46,459 nucleotides of DNA from NCBI RefSeq assembly GCF_036492425.1, contig NZ_AP025303.1, positions 1 to 46,459 on the forward strand. The letters are read 5' to 3'. Shown one piece after another: positions 1 through 9,200 of the stretch (the stretch's first letter is position 1; every line of letters begins with the position of its first letter). The notes beneath the pieces were generated by a model. That model was not told the DNA's origin and did no database searches. It saw only the letters and a list, made by a program, of their open reading frames with translations. The stretch is from Persicobacter psychrovividus (lineage in GTDB: Bacteria > Bacteroidota > Bacteroidia > Cytophagales > Cyclobacteriaceae). The position numbers and the translations under genes are program-made.

Positions 1-2863
1 TACCAACATCAGCCCCTGTCAATTTACCTACGCCGACCAGCGACTTGACCGTCAAGTCACCCACATCCGACAAATACCCTCCAAATTTATGGAAAACAGC
101 AATATGATGATCTAAAATATTGCATAATTGATCATAAATAGAATCATCATCGTCAAGTGTGCCAAAATTTTGAACCAATACGGGTTCAATCTGTTGTTTC
201 CAATTTTTTCTAAAGGCATTGAAATCAGGCTTTTTATCCTTATACTCCTTTGCATACTCTTGATAACTCGCCAGTTTCAAGCTCGCTACAATAGCAAAAA
301 AGGCATCGAGGGCATGGTTTTTTAAATTAACCCTCTTTTTTTGATGAGACAGCGTGGTTTCCATAAGCGCTGCCAAAGCACCTTCCTCTGGTAGGCTACG
401 GCTAAGGGCTTCTACCACCAGGTTCCTTTTTTTTACTCTATCCTGCTCCTTCTTAATTTTGTCATTTGGATTTTCACCCAACATCCCTTTAACTTCATTA
501 ATAAAAGAAGCACGAATGATCTTCAAATTGGTGCCATTTTCAAAATGACGGCATTTTCTGACCTGGGCAGTCAGATGTCTTACGATCGTTTGATTCTGTT
601 GCAACTCTGGCTCACCAAAAGCCTTAATGTGTTTGGGTAGATCAATATTTTGCTTATCATCTGTAGAACTGATCGCTTTGTAGCAGTTAGAGAAGAACCA
701 ATCCATATAGGCTACCTCAATAGGTTTTCCCTTTTTAAAGGCATACTTTTTTGTGCTCTGTTGCCATACATCTGTGTATTGCTCCTCCAGAACTTTAACC
801 TTCGTGTTTTTATAGGTCTCCTGGTAACGCTTAACTAATGGACTCTTCTCCAACAGGGATTTAAATCGTTTAAGGATTTGTTGGTATTCTCCCTCTGTCT
901 TCCAGTGCTTAATGGTTTTGTTGCTCTTTTTGCCATTTTCATCCATTGAGGTCAGTACCAAGTTCCAGTCAGCATCATAACGGCGGAAACTTTGGGGATA
1001 AACATGGTCAACATCGAACTGGGAAGAGAAAATATTTTTCCCTATCGGCTTGTTGGTGTAAAGGTCAATACCATTTGTCAAGAGGTAAGCCTTGTAGCGC
1101 CGCTTATTAATTCTATAAGTGGCATAATCGGTAGGTCTCTTTTTATTAAAGTCTTCTTTGCAGTATAATTGATAAAGAAAATAATCCTGCTCGTTTTCAG
1201 CCTTTTGCTTATCCTGAAAGGTTTTGATATCAGCACCTCGCATAAAGGAACGGGAAGACTCAAGGACAATCTCTAAAGGCAAGCCCTGATCTTGAGCTTG
1301 CCCCAATACTTTATTGAATAGACTGATGGTATGATTGACCCTCGAACGAATCAGGGTAGAATTACAGTCTATTGAATTCAAATAAGGTATCTGATCTGAT
1401 AACGTTTGTGCCTGGTCAATGATGTAACGAGCCGCTTCGTAGGATCGAGGCCCATGATCTGAAGACAGGTACATTTTGTCTTCAAAGAATGATTTGTAAA
1501 AACTACTGGAGTAGGCAGCTCTTTGTCCACAAAACTTGGAAATACGATCGTACAGTTTTTCTAAGAATGCTTCTGAAATGGAATAATCCCATCTATTTGA
1601 CGTGCTCCATTGCTCAATTAAAACAGTCGCTTCTTGTTTAAACTTTGCTTGTTTGATTGGAATAAACGCCTGTGCATTACTGTATATTTCTGATAGTTGA
1701 GTCAATAATTGATGAGCTTCTGAAAAAAGCTGACTACCTAAAACAGGTACTTCTTTCCATACTTCAGCATTGATCAATACCCCATCAAAAAGTTCTACAA
1801 AAGAAAGTATCGCAGGCTTACTACCTGATTTTAATTCAAACTCACTGTCATTGCGACGAACCTTGTAGCCCTTATCCCTCCAGTGTTTATTGAAATTAGA
1901 TTTATTAAAAGACTGATCTCCTTTAATGAAATCATTAATCAGGGCAATCACTTCTTCTGGGGATGGATGAGTCGCTTCTCCACCTTCTGTTTTCGTTATT
2001 GTTGTATTAATATTATAGTCAAAAACAGCTGCTAATTGACCATATAAGTCACTTTTGTAACCCTTTACCTCTTGCTTACCTTGTGCAGAAAGTACTGGGC
2101 AATAACCTCGACTACTGGCCAATTTGTAGTTTCTTCGGAATTGAAAAACCGCTTTCTTGAGTCCTTTTAGCGATACTTCCTTCTTGAAGCAATGCGCAAT
2201 ATACCCTTCAAAATTGCCAATTATAGCCGCATAGACCTTTATATTTTCCTTTCTGTTGGTATCTAATTTGGCTCCTGGACTTTCCTTTATTTGTTCATAT
2301 TTTACCAAATGCGGAACCTTCCCCGCTGAAGTAGAAATGATTGGATTACCATCCTCTTTACCTTCCTTCTGCTCTTCCTCATCTGCATTTTCACCTGGGA
2401 TGCGACCTCTGTTTTTGGTGAAATAAACCGAAAGAATATACAACAACTTTAATGTTACTTCTGGATCAGGACTTTGAACATCCAAATGTTGCTTCATCAC
2501 ATAACCGACACTCTTGTGGTACAGGTCATTGATGAGTCGAGCTTTACATACCTCGGACCATTCATTTCTGAATGAAGAAAAAGAATCATAACTCAAACCT
2601 AAGTCTTCAGCAACATGAACAAGAATCCTGTCAATATCATGCTTACGCTTGGCACGCTTGACCGTCACAGAATTAGCATTTGCGGGACGCTGAATATTGG
2701 TGATACTCGCATCACTAAAAATATCATTCACACTGTCCCGCTCATCAGCGTAAGTATAGCCAAAACTACGATCTAAAAACAGCTGATCATCCTCCGCATA
2801 AGCAGTGAAAATCCCTGTGTGCTTCAAGCCTGTATCTGTTGATACAATGATTCTCTTCTTCAT
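1..2863 (-). CDS. cas9: Cas9-A, N-terminal 954 residues (gene continues at 46459)
   Basis: RNA-guided DNA endonuclease, highly divergent from the other two Cas9s here. Translating the minus strand from ATG at 2863 gives MKKRIIVSTDTGLKHTG, a RuvC-I motif with its Asp (D10). A short basic bridge helix follows (VKRAKRKHDIDR, about residue 70), then RuvC-II with LEIVLESSR (Glu, about 534), an HNH core FDVDHVYPQSF (Asp-His, about 620, close to the SpCas9 form) with a downstream NLVLT Asn, and RuvC-III NHALDAF (His and Asp, about 850). All catalytic positions are present. The frame is open at base 1 and continues in frame at 46459 down to a stop at 45189 (junction codon AAA, ...GADVGKLKKH...), giving 1377 aa. 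No cas1 or cas2 is adjacent on this side. Array 1 lies just upstream, divergent in sense, with its own tracrRNA beyond it. Family assignment is firm; the subtype is uncertain (type II, not close to the II-C pair). Confidence 0.9.
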   Translation of the reverse strand, partial: MKKRIIVSTDTGLKHTGIFTAYAEDDQLFLDRSFGYTYADERDSVNDIFSDASITNIQRPANANSVTVKRAKRKHDIDRILVHVAEDLGLSYDSFSSFRNEWSEVCKARLINDLYHKSVGYVMKQHLDVQSPDPEVTLKLLYILSVYFTKNRGRIPGENADEEEQKEGKEDGNPIISTSAGKVPHLVKYEQIKESPGAKLDTNRKENIKVYAAIIGNFEGYIAHCFKKEVSLKGLKKAVFQFRRNYKLASSRGYCPVLSAQGKQEVKGYKSDLYGQLAAVFDYNINTTITKTEGGEATHPSPEEVIALINDFIKGDQSFNKSNFNKHWRDKGYKVRRNDSEFELKSGSKPAILSFVELFDGVLINAEVWKEVPVLGSQLFSEAHQLLTQLSEIYSNAQAFIPIKQAKFKQEATVLIEQWSTSNRWDYSISEAFLEKLYDRISKFCGQRAAYSSSFYKSFFEDKMYLSSDHGPRSYEAARYIIDQAQTLSDQIPYLNSIDCNSTLIRSRVNHTISLFNKVLGQAQDQGLPLEIVLESSRSFMRGADIKTFQDKQKAENEQDYFLYQLYCKEDFNKKRPTDYATYRINKRRYKAYLLTNGIDLYTNKPIGKNIFSSQFDVDHVYPQSFRRYDADWNLVLTSMDENGKKSNKTIKHWKTEGEYQQILKRFKSLLEKSPLVKRYQETYKNTKVKVLEEQYTDVWQQSTKKYAFKKGKPIEVAYMDWFFSNCYKAISSTDDKQNIDLPKHIKAFGEPELQQNQTIVRHLTAQVRKCRHFENGTNLKIIRASFINEVKGMLGENPNDKIKKEQDRVKKRNLVVEALSRSLPEEGALAALMETTLSHQKKRVNLKNHALDAFFAIVASLKLASYQEYAKEYKDKKPDFNAFRKNWKQQIEPVLVQNFGTLDDDDSIYDQLCNILDHHIAVFHKFGGYLSDVGDLTVKSLVGVGKLTGADVG

Positions 2864-3064
2864 AAAATAAAGGTTAAAAAAGTGAAATTGGATCGTTACG
2901 TTCCATTTGTTATGAATTTATTAATTTATTTCATAAACAAAAAGTACTTTTGATGATTCTTAACTCATTAAAGTTAAAAAGTAATTTGTTTTTAAATATT
3001 TGTTATTAGACTTAATAAGGTTTAGTTTACAAGAGAAATCACCATAGCAACCATGGAATGAGTT

Positions 3065-4798
3065 ATTGTGATTGCTTTCAAATTACAGACCTGGCACCGG
3101 TTCTCATTATCCGGTTGTCGGTTGTAATTTGCTTTCAAATTGGTACCTTTCACAGGAATTATTAGAATCAAAAGACCCTCTACCTGTTTTGAATTGCTTT
3201 CAAATTGGTACCTTTCACAGGCTGCTTGCTCTGCGACAGGCCTGTTATTGGTTGTGAATTGCTTTCAAATTGGTACCTTTCACAGGATGCTATCATTTTT
3301 GGAGAGTGGATGAATGGTTGTGAATTGCTTTCAAATTGGTACCTTTCACAGGGGCATGAAGGTCGAAATGACTGACAAGCTGTTGTGAATTGCTTTCAAA
3401 TTGGTACCTTTCACAGGACGACCGCCCTGCTGCATCTTGAGCGATCTGTTGTGAATTGCTTTCAAATTGGTACCTTTCACAGGTAGCTTTCAATTTGTCG
3501 CATTAAGTATGTAGTTGTGAATTGCTTTCAAATTGGTACCTTTCACAGGATTGACGAAAATTCAGTAAGAGAAGAAACAGTTGTGAATTGCTTTCAAATT
3601 GGTACCTTTCACAGGAGCATCCTCATGTTTGGCTTTCCAGTCGTTGTTGTGAATTGCTTTCAAATTGGTACCTTTCACAGGGTGCTCGGGTGATATTGTA
3701 TTCTACCTTAAGTTGTGAATTGCTTTCAAATTGGTACCTTTCACAGGTCTATCGCCTGAATGATGGTAATTTGCGGGGTTGTGAATTGCTTTCAAATTGG
3801 TACCTTTCACAGGTAAAAAAAAATTAAGTCCCCTACTGCTATGTTGTGAATTGCTTTCAAATTGGTACCTTTCACAGGCCTCACAAAGTCGATGTGCAGT
3901 TTCCGATTGTTGTGAATTGCTTTCAAATTGGTACCTTTCACAGGACGTGAGGACGGAAAGGTAATGCGTATAAGTTGTGAATTGCTTTCAAATTGGTACC
4001 TTTCACAGGTGAATAGCAGATTTAACCTCCAGTGCTTGTGTTGTGAATTGCTTTCAAATTGGTACCTTTCACAGGTCATCGAAATTTCACGACCACTTTC
4101 GGTTGTTGTGAATTGCTTTCAAATTGGTACCTTTCACAGGGTGGAGGTGAAAAGGTGCGGCCATTGCGGCGTTGTGAATTGCTTTCAAATTGGTACCTTT
4201 CACAGGTTCACCAACCGCAAGCGAATAGCCCACGTGTTGTGAATTGCTTTCAAATTGGTACCTTTCACAGGATTGGATCTTATCAATGCGGCAGATGAAC
4301 AGTTGTGAATTGCTTTCAAATTGGTACCTTTCACAGGATGCGTTTTCAGTGGCAAACAAACACGGTAGTTGTGAATTGCTTTCAAATTGGTACCTTTCAC
4401 AGGTCAATTCCTGTCCGATCCGATCAAATACCTTGTTGTGAATTGCTTTCAAATTGGTACCTTTCACAGGCCGTCATGACGGCGCACCAGCAATTTAACG
4501 GTTGTGAATTGCTTTCAAATTGGTACCTTTCACAGGTAGCGACGCAGGAAATTGTCAAGGCGATAGTTGTGAATTGCTTTCAAATTGGTACCTTTCACAG
4601 GTGAATCCCGTGCCTTTGATGCTTTTTAGGGGTTGTGAATTGCTTTCAAATTGGTACCTTTCACAGGCCCCCATTTCAAGAAACACCCCATGCCTCGTTG
4701 TGAATTGCTTTCAAATTGGTACCTTTCACAGGTGCCTGCCCCTGAGCTGTGCACCAGTACCGGTTGTGAATTGCTTTCAAATTGGTACCTTTCACAGG
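3065..4798 (+). CRISPR. CRISPR array 1, 27 repeats and 26 spacers
   Basis: The 36-bp repeat begins GTTGTGAATTGCTTTC and ends GGTACCTTTCACAGG. Repeats start at 3121, 3186, 3251, 3317, 3382 and so on to 4763, with spacers of 29-31 bp and a period of 65-66 bp. The first repeat (about 3065) is degenerate in its 3' half, and those at 3121 and 3186 carry one or two changes, so the old end is on the left and the leader end on the right. Pairing with the tracrRNAs requires crRNA transcription on the plus strand, so transcripts run towards the leader, as known in several type II-C loci. Every intact repeat has GG at positions 22-23, where array 2 has AT. The array sits between cas9-A and tracrRNA-A. 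Confidence 0.97.
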
Positions 4799-4863
4799 AG
4801 ACCCCATGGTAATCAGCTATATACCTGATGGTTACATAGGTTTTCCTCGAAAAAAAATGCCGT
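4799..4863. promoter_or_regulatory. Leader-like flank of array 1
   Basis: The sequence right of the last repeat (AGACCCCATGGTAATC...GGTTACATAGG...AAAATGCCGTAAAAATGA) is clearly similar to the right flank of array 2 (39899 onward). Shared flanks at the non-degenerate end of both arrays suggest a leader recognised by one Cas1-Cas2 complex, that of locus C. This is inference from position and conservation. Confidence 0.6.
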
Positions 4864-4902
4864 AAAAATGACTCTTTCACTTGCTGAAGAGTCATTTTTT
4901 TT
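4864..4902 (+). terminator. Terminator after array 1
   Basis: A hairpin with arms AAAATGACTCTTTC and GAAGAGTCATTTT is followed by a T run on the plus strand, so it should end the array transcript. A hairpin of related sequence is at the same place after array 2. Confidence 0.65.
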
Positions 4903-5028
4903 CAAAAAAAAGTCTTCCTGAGGGAAAAGAACTCAATTAAAATAAGGTTCCGAAGTGTATGAATGTATCACTGTATGATTTGAGGAAATCAGTATTTGAG
5001 TGTATGTTGGTGGCTTAAAAAATTGGGC

Positions 5029-5115
5029 AAAAAAAAAGAGACACACGGCCTCTATTAATTTCGATTGGTTATCCTGCTAAGGATAACATTGTATGAATTG
5101 CTTTCAATACAAATA
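5029..5115 (-). ncRNA. tracrRNA-A (putative), minus strand
   Basis: On the minus strand, TTGAAAGCAATTCA (5092-5105) is the exact complement of repeat positions 5-18 and is followed by TACAA, which continues the pairing with a one-base bulge. A perfect hairpin follows (GTTATCC-TTAGCA-GGATAAC, 5068-5087), then AGAGGCC...GTCTCT and nine Ts, a factor-independent terminator. The body lacks the AATAAGGATTATTCC module found in the tracrRNAs of the other two Cas9s. A distinct scaffold next to a divergent Cas9 points to Cas9-A as its partner. The 5' end is not determined. Confidence 0.7.
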
Positions 5116-5166
5116 TGGGAAATTCATTTCAAATGAAAAAATTTCATTTAACTATTTTAGTTAAAT

Positions 5167-5437
5167 TTATATAATTACCATTAAAATAAATCCCAGCAAT
5201 TTCTCAATCGCATGAATGGTCTTGTAAGAAGCGTTTGATTTACGGTTGGTCAATTTGCTCAGCGTTTGGCGGGACACCTGCGAACGCTCCGACATTGTAA
5301 TTGACACCGATCCCTTTAATCGGCTCGCCCAACGCACATAGGTACTCCTCAGCAGTAGCTTCTTTTTTGAACTCACGAAGGAAATCAATTTTCTCTGAGG
5401 TGGTTTCGAATAAGTGGATGGCGCTTGGTGGTTTCAT
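5167..5437 (-). pseudogene. XRE-like HTH regulator, frameshifted
   Basis: Two overlapping minus-strand frames make one protein. The first starts at ATG 5437 (MKPPSAIHLFETTSEKIDFL...ATAEEYL). The second carries RWASRLKGSVSITMSERSQV then SRQTLSKLTNRKSNASYKTI, a helix-turn-helix, and stops at 5167. The frame must change near 5335-5345, at about EEYL/YVRW. The HTH style resembles small plasmid regulators and antitoxins. It could be a decayed gene or a sequencing indel. Confidence 0.5.
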
Positions 5438-5555
5438 GGTTTCTAAATTAGCGTTTTGAATTACTAAATCAAATTTTATTGGTGCCGTGGTACAAAGAAC
5501 AAAGGAAATTATGTCGTATTTATGATGTATATTTATTGGACTAATTAATAATGAT

Positions 5556-5828
5556 ATGGAAGGAAGAAAACGAAAGTTGATTGATATTAAGGAATCTACC
5601 TTCAGGGTTTTATCCATTCAGGCGACGCTTAATGGTGCTAACCTTAAATCATTCATAGAGAAAGAATTGGATAAGTTAGTAGAAAGTATTGTTTACAATC
5701 AGGCTTATCGCTCGCTTTTGACTTCAGAGCCTGATGGACAAGTTTTGTTGTCGAAGAAAGAGAAAGGTGATTTTGAGAGAGACCTGAGCAATTGTGCCGG
5801 CAGTGGCGGTAAATTTACCACAAAGTAG
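5556..5828 (+). CDS. Small RHH-like protein (possible antitoxin or regulator)
   Basis: 90 aa starting MEGRKRKLIDIKESTFRVLS. The N-terminal 45 residues (a short beta strand, then two helices, ending NLKSFIEKELDKL) look like a ribbon-helix-helix DNA-binding fold. The C-terminal half has DGQVLLSKKEKGDFER. It is divergent from the HTH remnant on its left, with about 120 bp between that could hold both promoters. No toxin-like gene follows. The fold is inferred from pattern only and no family name is claimed. Confidence 0.5.
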   Translation: MEGRKRKLIDIKESTFRVLSIQATLNGANLKSFIEKELDKLVESIVYNQAYRSLLTSEPDGQVLLSKKEKGDFERDLSNCAGSGGKFTTK

Positions 5829-5886
5829 GCGTAAAATGGCTCGTTCCATATAACTGCAAACCTGGCACGAAACTGTTTGAGGGAAA

Positions 5887-6069
5887 TCACCTCCCGTCAT
5901 CGCGCCACTTAGAAATACTCCCACGACTCACCCCAGTCATATGATGAATAGCCGTTATGGATAAGCCTGCCTCTAAATGTGCCATCACGCTATCGTACAG
6001 ATGGTGGGGATGGACATTTTTACTTCCTGGTGGGTAAATACCTATTGAAATAACGGGCCCAATATACAT
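5887..6069 (-). CDS. Short HTH protein or recombinase C-terminal remnant
   Basis: 60 aa. The C-terminal half (AHLEAGLSITAIHHMTGVSR then GSISKWRDDGR) has the shape of the homeodomain-like HTH found at the end of Hin-type serine recombinases, in which GVSR is typical. No catalytic domain precedes it, so it is either a very small DNA-binding protein or a fragment. It lies between dcas9-B and the RHH gene. Confidence 0.3.
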   Translation of the reverse strand: MYIGPVISIGIYPPGSKNVHPHHLYDSVMAHLEAGLSITAIHHMTGVSRGSISKWRDDGR

Positions 6070-6121
6070 TTCAAAAATTTCTTACTACCTTAGCACCCGA
6101 CCGTATTAATTTGATAAGGTT

Positions 6122-6163
6122 GTTGTGCTTTGCTTTCACTCTCACCCCTCGGGGTGGCACAGC
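6122..6163 (+). repeat. Lone CRISPR-repeat-like element next to dcas9-B
   Basis: The element begins GTTGTGCTTTGCTTTCA, matching 14 of the first 17 repeat bases, and ends GGCACAGC, like the repeat end CACAGG. Between them is a CACCCCTCGGGGTG hairpin. It lies 50 bp past the dcas9-B stop and about 1.3 kb from array 1. It could be an array relic or a stand-alone guide RNA of the scaRNA type. No second copy with 66-bp spacing was found beside it. Confidence 0.4.
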
Positions 6164-6202
6164 AAAAAGCCATTAGTTCAGTTGAATGAACTAGTGGCTT
6201 TT
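6164..6202 (-). terminator. Terminator of dcas9-B (possibly bidirectional)
   Basis: A long hairpin, AAAAGCCATTAGTTCA / TGAACTAGTGGCTTTT, with a 5-base loop and flanking A and T runs, lies 13 bp past the dcas9-B stop. Confidence 0.7.
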
Positions 6203-6214
6203 GTACTTTATCGG

Positions 6215-9200
6215 CTATTTTATGATCCGAATATCCCCTAAACGCGATATTTTCACTTTGATCGCATCTTTGATTGTTCCTTTGGAGCCAAACCTTGCCC
6301 GGCCAACCAGCTTATCGCTTACCGATTCTCTCGCTTGAACTTCGTATTGATGATTGAACCAATAGTTGCTCCTTGCCAATTTTCTTACAAAAAACAGGTT
6401 TGGGGCTATAAGCTGTTTTTTATCTTTATCAATCGCCTCTTTTAGGTCCTGTAAGGTCATATCAAAAACAAAGGCATCCCCTTGCTGAAGATCCGTAACG
6501 TATTCCCATTCTGGATCTGGCGGAAGCTTTTCTAATACAGCAGGATCTATATCCGTTCGATTTTCCACTGCTTCCCACAACTGCTGAGGATCTTTAATGA
6601 CCACTGGTAAGCCGAACCTTTTTCTACTGACTGCTTGCCAAAAGCTTACTACATGCTCATGCAGTTTGCCTTTTTTATCTTGATACAAAGCAATGTGATG
6701 ATTATTCCCAGGAACAACATACTTCTGATAATGTATGTCATTAGGATGGTCGTAAACATTTATCGGTTCAGCGTCCGATATGCCTGTAAAGCATTTGACC
6801 GTCTTGATCGGAATTTTCTGTTCTTCATTCTGGTACAATGGTTTTTGCCCATTGGCATTAGAGAAAAAACGATTTCCTTCTTCCTTATGCTTTTGTGTAA
6901 TCAACTCACGAAGACGATGATCTATGATTTTAGGCAATTGAGCCTTGGTTAAGAATTGTAGTGGTCTTTTAATCACATATTCCTCCTCCCAAATTTCGAT
7001 CTCGACCTTATCGATGAACTGTTCATACCTGGGGTGTTTGATGGGGTTCTTCCGATACCCCTTAAAAGCTGTTTTAGGATCATTGTTAAAATTAGCCAGA
7101 TGCTCCAGTACCACGGTACGAACTTCACGATCAATAATCGTTTCAGCCACTTCCAAGGTCATTTTAGCATTTAATGAAACCAACCGTGAACTACGGGACT
7201 TATTTTTACCATATATCGACTCCTCAGACAATATACCACGAGGAACAACAATATCGCTTTGTACTGTCCGACCATTCACCTTTCGAAGCCCATTAACAGT
7301 AACCCTTTTCCCAACTTTCTTACTGACAATAACTTCCTTCAGACGATCCTCCATCGATGCCTTCGAAGCAAAAGGAAGTTTGAAAAAGTAACTTGATTTC
7401 CCACTACCAGTATTTGCACCTATCAATAAAAGGTGCTGGTGGCTGGTGCCTGCTACCGTCATGGCATTGAGTGCAAAATACCTTCTATCCTCTCTTTTTT
7501 TCCAAGAGATAATATCCTCATATTCATTATGTTGCTTTTTTACCGTTTTCGTTAAGTCTGCCTGCTGAAAGCGGCTAATATTTAGCCCTTTAATGAGGTT
7601 ATCAAGTCCCCACTCTTTCTTCAAAAAGGTAGTTATAGCGGCATCTGTACTATGTACCTGATGACATACTTTACCTAAAACTTCTTTGGTCTTTTGAACA
7701 AAATATTTGTGCTCCTTTAGTCTAAATTCAATAAAATACGATCCCTCATCAGGGTACTTTTGAAGAAACCGCTTATGTTTGGTCGGGCTGATCTTTCGAC
7801 TGTATGCCTTTATGAACTCAATATATTCCAAAAAAATCTTTTCCCCTTTTTGCTTCATATATCCATAAACAGTATGGTCAGCACGGTTTTCACCGAACCG
7901 TTCCTTAGTAGGGACAAGCATTTTATTATTGAATCCCTGATCAATTTTTGCCCCCAATGAAATCGGTAAGACCTCGTAAGCTCCCTCTCTAAATAATTCG
8001 TCAATAGCAATCTCCTTGTTTAGGGCAATAGGAGAAAAACCGCCGAACTCTTCCCATAGCTGGTATTTTTCAATATTTCGAAGCGTCCCAGGTATTCCAT
8101 CCTGCTCAAGAATATCACGAATGTGCTCCTTTTCTTTTTTTACTTGTTCAGCGTGTCGGTAAGCATTTTGCCGTTCCCGAAGACTTTGCTTTAACTCTCT
8201 CCCCACTTCAAAGATTATCTCATCAGGCCTCCCAAAACGATCATCACCAAGGAATGAATTGAGCTGGTGGATCAATTGATTCATCACCTTTTCAAGCACT
8301 GGTTGCAACAAAGCTCCTTGTGGTACCAGCTCCAACTTATCCAACAATTCAGTTTCTACTTCTTGATAATTATGCTCAGGAAAAGTATTGTACCCTGCTT
8401 TTTTTAGGGATTCAGCAGCAGTATTTCCTTCCATCAAATAAGGAAGGGTCTTTCTTATTGCTTTCACGCTTTTATCCCCATAGCCCATATCAAAAAGGTT
8501 GAGCTTGGACAATGCTTCAGCTTCGTGCTCGCTCACGGGTAAATCTTTTAAAATCTTTGCCTGAGCATGTTTTTGAGGTAAGGAATAAATAATATGCCAT
8601 AGCCTGAACAGGGGAGTATGTTCAAATTTATTTGAGACCTGCTTTCGGTTATTCTCTATGGTTTCTACGCTATAATGAAAGCTCAAAATTTCACCTTTGC
8701 GTTCATTCAACCGAAGAATATCATTTAACATGACATAAATTGGAAAGCCCTCCAAGCCACCACGATCAATAGCGTGTCCCAACGACCATCCCTGTTCAGG
8801 GCTCAACTTCAAAATAGACTGTATCTTCTTAGCCGTTAGTTTCTTTGCAGTCATCCCCGCCTCAAAAATGGCTTGACGCTGCTCTTGATCTAATGTCAAA
8901 CAATGCCCTTCTCTATTGGTAATTCGAAGGTCATTGATACTTTCCCATAAACGAGCCACCTGATAAATTGGACTACTCAAAGGAGCTACTTTCGGTCCAA
9001 TCCATTTATCGCCTTGTTGCTTTCCTTCCAACTTACAGATCAGCAAAGGATCCCTTTTTGCCTTTAATGGACGCTGATAGAAAAGGGTTTCTTCCTTTAT
9101 TTTGCGATAATTGATTTTATTGAAAATTTCAGGATAGTAAGTTTTTTGCGTGTTCCAAATAGAATCAAATTCTTGTTCGTATGCCGCCCTTGGAAGAATA

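Noticed and set aside
3293-4895. Frames across array 1 with repeated CELLSNWYLSQ or VKGTNLKAIHN peptides
   Set aside because: Translations of CRISPR repeats on both strands.
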